This document shows positions 12,801-24,800 of a stretch of 64,000 bases of DNA, piece after piece. The position numbers were made by a program, and so were the translations under genes. Under the pieces are notes generated by a model. It was not told the DNA's origin and made no database searches. It saw only the letters and a list, made by a program, of their open reading frames with translations. Within the stretch, counting starts at the first letter, position 1, and each line of letters opens with the position of its first letter. This DNA comes from Phalacrocorax aristotelis. Lineage: Eukaryota; Chordata; Aves; Suliformes; Phalacrocoracidae. The stretch spans positions 5,022,001-5,086,000 of the forward strand of contig NC_134297.1 of assembly GCF_949628215.1 (NCBI RefSeq), written 5' to 3'.

Positions 12801-15800
12801 TCTAAAGCACTTGGAGATCCTCAGATAAAAGGCACCACATAAAGGCAAACGTATTATTAGAAAGTCATATCTGGATGCCACGCTGATCTCCCAGGCTTTA
12901 GCTGCAGGAATCGCTACCCAGGCAATATCTTACAGCTTGTCATGTCTGTGGGGGCGGGTGAGAGAAGCCACAGCACAAGTGAACCACACAGAAATTGTAA
13001 TTGGAAGATTTATCTGTGCTTCTGCCCCGTGCAGCATGGGGGAACCGGCAACTAGTTTGTGTGTGCTGCATGTACAGCGAAAGTCGCTGCATGATCTTCA
13101 AGCACTGGAGAGGGAAATCCTGTCTGCAGGAGCTGATGCATTAAAAGACAGTCATCTGGTATCAGTGTCCCAGCCCCTGGTACATGCTTGAAGCATCTTC
13201 ATACTCTTCTAGCCCTCGATCACACTGATATTTCTCCCAAGGAACTTTGAAAATGCAGGAGCAGTGATACGATTCTATATTAAAAACTGACTTCATACAA
13301 GAGAGTGGGTATCAAATCCAGTCCCAGATGTGTCAGAGCACTTCAAACAGAATACTTACAGAAGCAGAAGCTCCCTTCTCACTATTTATACCTTGATTTT
13401 AATAGGCTGACCTATGTAGTGTGCTGAGCTGAAGAATTGGGCACGGGCAAACATGGTGGGAGAAGAAAATCAAACACGGATTTAGCGTTGATGTAATATA
13501 TTAGCTGGCAATCCTGAAGGTGAACATGCCCAGTTCTGTTCTTCATGCACATAAACAGCACACCATTGCAAATGGCGTAAAGGTGTGGAGAACCAGTCCC
13601 CAAAGCCTTATTCGTCCTTTCCACAGCAGGTAGTTTTCACATACACACAGCTTTCCACCGTGGCGCTTTAGCCATGGCCTGGAGGGAAACCAAAGTTTTT
13701 AATTTGTCACCCATCAGCCCCCAGAAGGGCTGTACCAGGTCTGAATTGAGCCACCTGGTTTGGGATTCTCGCCACTGACTGTGCCCGTGAAGGGAGGAGG
13801 ATTGCAGGAGCTGCACAGGTACTCGGAGTCTGACCGAGACCTTTTTCCCCAACAGCACGGGTCACCCCACTATACCCATGAGCACGAAGGGCACCCACAA
13901 CAACAAAAGCTTTCCTCCTCATCCCCTGAAACAGTGATACAGCCTCTGAACAAGGGTTACAATGCTGTAGTCTCAGGTCATCTACAACAGTTTTCTCCGC
14001 AGAGCACCAGACTCGCTACTCCTGGCATTAAGAGGAACCTACAAATGCTTCTTGGAAAGAAATCAGTACACCACTGATGAGCAGAACAAACAAAATGACA
14101 GAATCACTACATTAGTTTTTGACTCCAGTATGGAGTCTTCGATTTTCTTAAAGCATTTCTGCAGTGGATTTTGTTCCCTCTCCTTTGGCACTCATAACCA
14201 CCTTGCTGCTATACTGCTTTGAGCCCTAGTTATTCCATGCATCTGATTACTTGACATGCTGACTCTAATGAGCAGATTGTTATGACATCTAAGAGGCAAA
14301 TTGGTATCAAAGAGCTCTCAGCATGCAACACACTGGAAAAGACAACCCCAAACAAGAACGAGCTCTGAGGCAGTAAACATTCCCTCAGAAGATGGCGAGG
14401 GCTAGACAGGGATTTCCACACCAGCCCTTCCGTATCTCAGCTCGCTGGCAGGGAGAGAGTGACTCTATGTGGTCAAGGCTGGAAACTGCTGCGCTCCAAA
14501 AAATACAACTGACAAGACCATCGTACTGGTGAAGGCCCACGGACTTCAGACTTATTGAATTTGTCCCTCTCGTACTTTCAAATAAAAATAAGAGGAAGGG
14601 AAAAAAAAAGAAGGGAAAAGTCTCGTCTTTTAATCTGCTTCATGCCTGAGATTAGAAAATTGGCAGTATTTATGTCTGAGTGATGGCAGGAGCAGTCAGA
14701 GACCACCCTGCAAACACTTCATTCATTCAGGGAAGCAATTACTACTCAGGCAGAAACGCAGGAGAGATCACAGGCCAATCTCAGCTGAACTGGGCCTGGA
14801 AATCTGAAAGTCAGTATCGCACTATGCCCCAAAGAGTCAGAATTAGGGCCCAGTGAAACTCAAACAGCTGTACCTCCATTTCTTCACAGTGAAAAGCAGG
14901 AGGGCTGCTAGGCAGCATTTTTAACCACTTAGTAGAATTACACTTTTTAAAAGGGAAAATGGACATCCTTTTGCATTATGCACATCTGATACCCTCCTTT
15001 ACCCACCTACCAAAGGCTGCACACCCCAGGGCAAGCTCGCTGGGAAGACAGGGCTGCCCCGCAAACTAAACTTACAGCATGTTAGATTTCCGAATCTAGG
15101 TTTTGATGGACTTTTTTCTTCTCCTTTTAACTGCAAAGCAGGTATCTTAAGAGTAAGTTATTACTACTAGTAATTGCTGAGGTACTTGTTTAATATATAT
15201 TCAAATGAAGCAATAAGAAGTACTATTTTCAACCTTGTAATCTGGTGGAAACAACATCAAGAAATGCTAGGTGCTGCCATCTCTTGACTAACCTCACTGG
15301 GAAGTACAGATGCCCAATGCTAGACAGAGGGCAGCAAGCTATTTAGTCTGCACACGCTTAATGTCCTTGAAAGCAGAGAGGCTGCCTCCCCACAGAGCAA
15401 CCCTGCTATCGCTGTGTTACACTTCATGCTGAAGGAACCCACTCTGAACCTTTCTGGGAAGGGATTGGCTTTGCTCTGTGTGTATGCCATCCAGCTAAGG
15501 GGGTCCCTCTGTGGCTGAAGCTCCTACCACAAACAGAATACAGTTAATGGGTGCAGCTCAGTGAATGAAGCCTGCTGCTCTCATTCAAAGGCTACATTTC
15601 ACCAGCTGTCCCAGAGAAAGTGCACAGACTTACCTTGCTCTCCATCAAGCACATACCTCCTTCCACTAAGCCAAATGAGAGCCCGTTCTTATTGTCTGAG
15701 GTCATTAACAGTTCCACGATCCCTCTGTTTAACAGGGCCTAAATTAAAAAGAGGAAAAGCCATTGTGTTAACAGCCTGAGTTCAGTATTTGTCAGGATAT

Positions 15801-18800
15801 TAAAGCATTAAAGCACATTATCACTTTCTCTCGGAATAGCTTGAACTTGGTAGTGGCTTGGTAAGAAATACTATTGCTGTGACATCGCCCATTCCTCCTG
15901 AAGCTTCCCTGCCTACTTCTTGCAGCTTAAAGACAACTAAAAAATCTTGTTTTGTTTTAGAAAGCTGGATCGCTTTCTCACTGATGCATCCAACTTCAGG
16001 ATCTTATCTTCTTCTTCTGAGATCAGTTTAATAAATAGCTTCACTGCTTTCCATCAAAAGAGGGCTTCAGGTGGAAGAAGGAAAAGAAAAGCAGCTCACC
16101 CTTCCTGACTAACAATGGAAGCTGAAAGGAGGAAATAGCTGGTTTGCCGGTGAATGCCATCACAGGACAGCTCAGGTACCTATGGTCTTGAATAGTCAAG
16201 TCTGAATGAATTTACTGGTTCTTCACTATCACAGCACTGTATGACAGAGCTTTTTAAAATGCATATGCACACACAGGTTCTTCCCATTAGTAGTTTTCTC
16301 TTACAGATTTTTTTTTACAGAACAGTGGCTGATGTTGGAAGGAGAGGTTAGGAAACCCTAGTGGCAAATTAACCCCTCTTTTTCACTATACCGATATTGG
16401 AAGTGATTCCTTGAGCTTCAAGGAGCTTTGAAAACAAGCCTTCAGTCTCTTAGTTCTAAATTACTAACTGTAAAATGGTGATAAAGACACATCAGCTCAC
16501 ACAGAAGTTACCCATGTCATGTGCATCAACTAGTTAATGTCTGCTGTGCGTTTAAAGAAACCCTTGTGTATTGCACATGCCTACACACCCTGTGCACACA
16601 GGGTCGACTTGAGCATCACACACGGTCTGCATTAGAGAAGCATTACAACACTGAGTTTAAAGACAAACCCAATTCAGAGTTAAGACAACTTGGTTAGTTT
16701 ATCAAGCTATCATCACTAAATGATGCCTGAACAGACACTGGTATCTGACAAAATTCAGCTACTGAGGGAAACGGTGTTTCTAACAAATTTTATTAAGATA
16801 ATTCTTTGAGCATTGCATGAATACTAAGTTTCTTCCCCTCCTTTTGAATATAAGTGCAAAATGGAGAAATGGCAGAGAGCTGCCACACATTGAAATGCAT
16901 TACAGGATTTCAGGGCACAGCAGAGAAACCAGGAATAGAAACAGCGTCTGAGGCAGACACAGGTGTGCGTTCAGCTAATCCCAGCTCATGTACTGTGTGG
17001 GGAGGGAGGTGTCAACACACGCTTTCATGGCCTAGACGTTTTGGAAGGGAAAGGCACCCAAAAGAGTGAGGTAAGGACAAGATTTCAGGTTTTGTGTGAG
17101 TTGTGGGGTTTTTCAAGGGGTATATTAATTCCAGGAAGATGGCAACGCTGTCTTATATGCTAGATGTGGATGTGAATTAATCAACTTGCCACACTGAATG
17201 CTCAAGGCCCAAACCAGACTGAGACTAGGAGCTCCACCTCACATTACATCCCACTCCAAACAAAAAAGAAGCCCTGCAAAACCTGCTTTCCCACATTTTC
17301 ACCTTTAACCACTATAACATACTTCCTCAGATGTAGATTGCACAAAATAACAGAATATGAGGAAACAGCACCCACAGGCCTGGCAAGGAAACATTATCTG
17401 TTCCAACATGTCTGTGAAACATCACAAATTCCTTAATCTGTGAGATATGGAAAAGCAAGCACTGAGTCGGCACGCTGCTCAGACACAACAGAGTCTCTAT
17501 GCCCCATTGGTTTAGGGCTCTGAAAGCTTACATGCTTGCCACTGGTAGGACACAGGGAGGGAAACTGTGGGTATAACAGGCAATTTTGACACTGTCAGTT
17601 CAGATTGGCAATTGACTCTTTAACTTGTTTGTATGTACGCTTCATATTTAACCTTCTAAGCAATGTTAAATCACTCCACGAGAGGGAGTTAGTGCAGGAG
17701 CAGGCACCACTCTAAGTAGATTAGGACTCCTGCCACACCATTTATTTGGTTGAAGAGCCTCTGCATACCTTGAGCAACAGGACAGCTCAAGCCAGAGCTA
17801 ACCTCAGAGCGCTCAGGGCAAAGCTGGGGTACCCAAAGCGTTTCAGAAAGATCTGATAATGCTGTAGCAGAAGAGCAAGGAACATACAATTTACAGCATA
17901 TACACACCACTGGGTGGGTAACCTTTCTCACGTGCAGCAATGCTTTTAAGCACTCAGTGAGAAGAAATTAAACAACGAACCTTGTAAGACATACTGCAGA
18001 TCTCGTTAACTGTCTGCCTTGCAATTGTGCTGGGGACAAATGAACAGGTCACACTCATGTTAGATCCAGCAGGATAACCTGGCCTCCTTGGGCACTGGCC
18101 AACTCTCTATCATTCAGTTCAGAAGCAGGAGCCAGGGCACAGCCTAGTCTCTGTTTGGCAAGGGCATTACGCAAATTAACCTGCCTGATGTTGAACACCG
18201 GATTACACAAGTTTAGCAGTGTGCTGGTGCCTTGTTCACATAAAACTTCCTCCCAGGAAAGTCAACAAAGAGAAACCTTTGTCTAATGTCATCTAAGAGA
18301 AGCAAAACAAGACCAGCAGAAAACAGCTTCTTCATGGCCAGCTATGTGTTACAGATATTCCCCCATTTCCCTACCACCCTCTTCTCTGGAAGACATAAGA
18401 ACACAGGCTTAGCGGTACTGAATGTGTCATATGCCATCTCTTCCACTCCAGGAAGAACCATGAAGGAAAATGCAGCTGGATTATGCACTGAGACTTTCAA
18501 GGGTCTCTAAAGCCATGCTCAAAAGTTATTCACCGCAGAAGTAAGTAAATGTGCCAACATTACCATTTTAACATAGGTCATGTAGTCTGGGTCTTTGGCG
18601 TAGGAGCCATATTCATTCTCCACTTGCACTGCAATGATGGGGCCTCCTTTCTTGTACTGTTGGGAAGACAAGGGAGAAGTTGTTCACCGTGATTTCTAAT
18701 CAGAGGGGCTGAAATCACAGTGGCACTGGCTTGCAGGAAAGATGCACGAGTCTCAGACAGACTCAGCTCCACCCTCTCGTCCTCCCAAAGCCTATGCATA

Positions 18801-21800
18801 ACCAAACGGCTAGATCTGGAGAGCTGACACAGACAACTACAGTCCACACTGGTTCCTAAAGCGAAGCTGGTAGATTTGTGATTGCTTCAGCTTGCTGCCA
18901 TTACACGCTCACGCTCATCCGTGCAGACAGTCCCCGCTTGTGGACAGAGAGGGTAATGGATTGTACTTGCCTGAAGAGGGACTACAATAGGCATTAGATG
19001 ATCAAAATAAGCATCCACAGCTTCTGTGAAGCCCTTGTACGTTGTCCTTAGTTGCATCCCTGGGTCTTGCAGTAGCCAACTATGAGAAGAGCAGCAAACA
19101 GAATCCATTAAGAGTCTCCTGTCCAGAGGTGGCCAGAGGTAACATCACCCGCTGACATCAAGTTGCATTTGGGCGGGCATCACTGACCTTCCTGTGCAAC
19201 TTGGCTAAGCCCACAGCGCGGGTACGGACAACCCTGAGAGTCAGTGAATGACACCGTGTGAGGCTATCTACTGCTCACACTTATAAATGAGTGCAGGCTG
19301 CAATTGCCAAGCTGCTCCCCTTCTTTTTGTTCCATATTTTGGGCCTCAGCTCATTTTATCACCTTGCTTGGTAAGATTTCAAGGGCTACACTTACCACTG
19401 CAAAGGTTACTCTGGGGCTCCCTGCATCCCCAAGGGCGCTCTACAACCAGGAGCTCCCTCATATACTACCCCAATCATCACTCAAAACAAGGCCTCTGGT
19501 AATTGTTCCCATGGTTTCTACTGCTGATTTACAAGACTTCAGTTTGCTGGTTTGGGGTTAACACAGAAAAGGGCAATTCATTTAAGAGCAGAGCGGTGTA
19601 GTGTTGTAACAGCTTAAGCAGAGTAGCTTGTCTCTGCAAAAGGAGGCATTAACTAATAGTGCTTCCAGAGGTCTGAAAGACTCAACTCCTGTATGCTATA
19701 CGCAGCTCGGTGGGCTTACAAAATCATCGCCTCTTTATCTGTAAAGTGAGAATTTTGCAGATTCTGTTGCTCTTTATCAGAATCTTTCCTGTACGATTAA
19801 AAAAAAAAAAAATACATGGGTGATGTGGCAACAACTGACAATATATGCACTCCTCAATACCTAATGTAGAGCTGGCTACTGCCTCTGCTCACAGGCAGCC
19901 ATGCTCCCGTGAATAAGTCCCTGACGCACCTTCGCAGTTCTGCACCTGAATTCTCTGATGCCAAAGGCAGGGCACGCTGAAAAATGAAAAGGTTAAAAGA
20001 AATAATCCCCAAATTTTGTCAGGTGTCTCCCCTGAGGTTTCTGCTCTGTGAAGGTAAAGAAAACAAGTGGTATGTTCCACTGGGATCTAGTAACCAGGCA
20101 AGTCTCGATGCTGACGTATTCAACTTGGCTCTCAAAGCCTCTTACCAACAAGCCATGTGCTTTAGGAGAAAATGCAGTAGGGGGTTGGAAAAGTTATGGG
20201 TCTTTATTATTGGCAGCCATACAGTACATACGTTCTAGTAGGACTTTTAAAATGGACCTGAGATGAAGCAAATTCTTACATCAAGCTGCAAATACAACTA
20301 TTCATATTATACAGAGTCAAGTTGCAACAGCAATAGTAGATGGGCTTCCTCAATTTTGTTTTCTTCCTGTAATTATTATGTCATAAAAAAGTATTATTTT
20401 AAAGAATAACTTCTCAAAAAAGGTTCTGGTTCCAGGCTTACTATCTGTACAGCTTAGGAGAGCTCAATAACATAATGGGTCTTCATTCTGTGTCCTGGGG
20501 ACACAGGAAATAAATACTCCCATCCAACAGCCAGACATTCTAAATCCCCTAAGGCTCAACTGTATGATCAGGGTTTGGGTTGGGTGAGTTTTTTCCCCAC
20601 AGTCCCAAACGCTTGCCTCAACTGAACTATTTACATACTTACCTAGGCAGACCACCAAGGTCCCATTCAGAGCAGATATAAGGTCCAGGACGCAGAATCA
20701 CCCACAGTCCATTTTTAGCTGCCAGTAAAAGGAAGGCCCTAGAGATCCAGACAGCATAATTATTGTCTGACTGCAGAACCCCTACTCCCCGCAATCCTAA
20801 CACACCAACCACCATGAAATTTAGGTACCAGAACCAGAAGAGAATTGCTGGATGAAGCAACTATACTGGATTGGTACTAAACCTCTAAGTTGCCAGGACT
20901 CAAAAAACAGGGGAAGGAATGAGAGTCTCCACTGCCTGATCAAGATATGGGCTTCGCTTCAGAAGCTGGAAATGACATCTTCATCCAGAACCGACAGGCA
21001 CACCCTCCCCTCAAAACAGGAGTATTTAGTAATAGATAATTCTCTGTACCACATACTCTAGATCCAGATTTCGACTGAAGTCAAACTTCCCTCTTTCTTG
21101 TTCATGAAGGTTCCATGGCACGTACCTGAAATGCAGAGTTAGGGCAGTGGAGGTGAAGGGCTCAAAAGGGCACTGCATGTGTGAAGCATAAAATAAAACA
21201 TAGAATAAAACCTACACGCTCCCTTTGTTAGGAACAGCTCTAGAGATTACTGCATGTACACATTACAAGTGTCTACCCTAGAGCAATTTCTAAATCACAG
21301 CTGTGCTGAACGGCCCTTTCAGAGCCTGACCCTGCCTTGTCAGGTCAGTGTTAAGAAGGCACTTTCCCAGTAGGTCAGACAGACATCTGTTCCAGTCAGT
21401 ATTGGAGGATACTGGAGTGTGCAATGCTTAAAGAAAACCTGAGTCCCCACCACTCTCTTCTGTGTCTTCTCTTGTAATAACAGCTACAGGAAGGCATCGT
21501 TATGGCCCACTGGAATTAATTACAAAGTCCAACCAATTACTCTGGAAGAGGGGAGAGGCTGCAAGGTACATGTGACAGAGCCTAGGGAGTGAGGACACTT
21601 ACGTCGTGAGGGTGTTTAAGCCACACGCTTTCATCTTAAGCATGCGGTCTTCCCAGTATTCCCTGGGGACTCGGAAATAGTGCATGGAACCTCCAAAGAT
21701 ACGGAAGGGCATTCCTTCTAGGAGGAACTGTGAGTTTTCTGTCTGCAAGCCTAGGGTCCTCCCCCATAATCGCAGAGGGATCAGCTCACTCCAGTTAAAC

Positions 21801-24800
21801 CTAGGAGAAAAAGAGACGTATGAGCATCCAGCCTCTAGTAAAGAAATCTGTCCCCTTAAGGGAGCCTGCTCATTTCACCCTACCCGGCAGGACCTTCCTA
21901 CTTAAGTAAACTATGCCCTTTGTCATTTAGAGCATACAGATTTTTCAGAAGACTATAAAACACATGGAAGATCTGCCCAAGGCCGGTATTCAATATTCAT
22001 TTCACCAGTAGCCTCCATCCTGAATGCCCCAAGCCACTCTGCCGTACTCTACAACTGAAGTGTAGAACTTCTCAGACAGAGATCATGAAAATAACTTGCT
22101 GAAAATAGAAGATGGGAAAATTTTCACTCACTAGCAACCGCTTTCATAACTCATGAAATGTAAGATCCCCCTGTTTTGCCGTTCACCGCTTCAGAGGTGT
22201 TTCACAGCTTACCTGTTCACTGTGAATGGAGAAGTTTTCCCTGTAAATTAAGGAAAACTCCTGGACTACATTCATCACTTGGGAAAGATGAGGTCCGCTG
22301 TCATCACAGACTTACCTCTGCCTGCATTACTGCTTAGATTAATTCTTTCGTACGTTATTTGCCAAAAGAACTGGAGCAAAGGAGATACCAGGCTCCAAAG
22401 CACTTACCAGTTTTGGTACTTATACCATCGTGGCTCCATCCAGGTCGGTTCCTGCATGCAAGAAACTACTTCCTACTGCCTTACGTGGGTCCTCAGTTTA
22501 TGTTGGCTGAACCAAGGAAACATTTTATCAGCTAGTCCAGATCCGAAGCAGTTACACTGCCTCCATCAGACCACCCCAGTTCCACAACTCTGACTACACA
22601 GAGCCAGACAACGGCAGCTTGTTCCTCCGAGACATTATCACAGCCAGATGCGAGGGATGAATTCCCGTCTCAAGAAAGCAAGAATGACCCACACATTTGA
22701 GAGAAATGTCACATTCGGAGAGGAGGGAAATACCTAAGCTTCCGGCTGTTTTCTAGACTACGTGTAGAGCGGGTATTAGCAGGGGGTGAGGACTTCTCAG
22801 AACTTACAGGGATTGCTAACCAGGAGCCTGCAGCAGTTACCTGTCCTCGGACAAAGACAAGGACACTACAAAGGAACTAAATCTAAGACTCTCAGGGTAC
22901 TGCATGGGCTGGCTGACAATCATGGAGGGTACCTGTGTAGCACAGCATTCTCACAGGGCTCTGAAACAACTGGCAGCAGGCATGGGTAATACCTGGAAAA
23001 GGAAGTCTAGGTCAGATACTCACTGCCTTCAGTCAACAAGGACTTGCACGCATTTATTGTCAAGCCATGTACAAAAAATAGTGCTGAGCAAGGAGATCGT
23101 AACATATCCCATCAGAAGGTGGTGCAGTAATAGCAGAGCTTTTATGAAGATAGTGCAGTTCACAGTAGGAGAGATAAGCACGCAATACCTAACTGCCATA
23201 TCGAAAAGGTGACTGCCTGAATAGGAAGAGGATCAAAAACGCCCATCTACGTAAGCAACTAGGTACAGCCACAGAACGGTGATGCAAGGCTGGGGAACGG
23301 CAACATTGCTCCCAGGGAATTACTACGAATTTTACCAGCAGGGGAGGTGGTTCTCAATCCACACACAGGATATCCCGTGGCTACCTGCCCCTCTGTCCTG
23401 CTAGAACCACCTCTCACACAGATTGCAACTTCTGCAAATCACACCCTGACGCTGCAGCTATACCTACTTCTACTGCTTGGTGGCAATCCTGAGGCGGAAA
23501 GCTCAAAGGGGTCTGGAGACGCAATACTTTTAAAGATTAGGCTGGAAAATACGTTAAGTTTCCAATCTGTTTCTGAGCTAGATAAAGCCCTAAGTTACCC
23601 CCCTGCACACGACAGTACTGCTAACTGCCACTGGTGCCAGAACGAAGGCCGTACTCGGGAAGCATACATAGCCAGATAAAAATAACAAATCGCTTAAGCT
23701 CATCTTCTTAATCCTGGGCACAACTTCACTGGCAAGTTTCCATCAAGTTTCCTACCTTAAAACTCCCCGCCTTAAAACTCCCCGCCTCTAGTGTTTTTTC
23801 TCACCAAGAAGGACTGGTAGAAAGCTCCCAGGCTCCTGATATTTTCAACATATTACCCTGGATATTCTGAAACGCACATCTCTCACTACGACCTGTTCAA
23901 GTGACTTCTGAAAATAAAACTTCTGTGACTCAGCAGAGCTTCATCCTGTTACCCTGAGCTGGATTTCCACAGCTCAAAACCTGGGCTCCATGCTTCCTCT
24001 TGAGAGCGATGCATAGCTCCCAGTAAATTTTTTTTTCTTGCTTCTATAATGACAGCACAGGTTGCAAAGATTTTTTTGGCTTTGCTAAAGGTTACTGGCC
24101 TACTTTGTCCCCCTGTAGCCATCTCCTCCCTGCTTCAGAGAAGTCTGTTTTTTAGAAAAAAAAAAGCAATAGATTACCAAGTACCCAGAGAACAGAAGCT
24201 TTAAAATTGGGTGGGACAAGTTAGTCCTTACGAAACAATCTGTCTTTATAAGACGTAAATTGTAGTGCAAAACGCTCCAAGCGGAATAGGAGCGCCGCAG
24301 TTAACTGCTAAACCAGGCAGCTACACTAAGGCACTCACGCCTGTAAAACAAAAACCTAGCTGAAATCCTCTCTGCGTGAGAGAAGAGATTTAGCTTTGGT
24401 ATCGCTCTACCACATACCCAGAGCAGCCGGGAGAAAAAGCTAACAGGAAAGAAAAAGAAAGTCAAAACAGGGAAAAAAGTGTGGAGACCATTAGCTTGGT
24501 TTGCCAGTACTAAAGGACACGCTTCGGAGGACGAGGGACTTTCCAGTTAATCCCTAAGCTCTACTTAGACCTGCCTCAGAGGGCTTTGCTGCTTATTCTG
24601 GGCTTCCTCTGGCCAGAGAAAAGTGAAAGCTTTGAGTTGCCTTCACTCACGACCCACTGTCTTGCATCAACCGATGTCCTGTGTTGGTCAGACGAGCCCC
24701 AGGCGCACGCTCAATGCGGCTGGGACTACGATCACGGCGTTTCGTAGTAGTTTATTCTCGGGTGACCTGGGCCATGGAGAAACACCGGGTACCGATGGAT

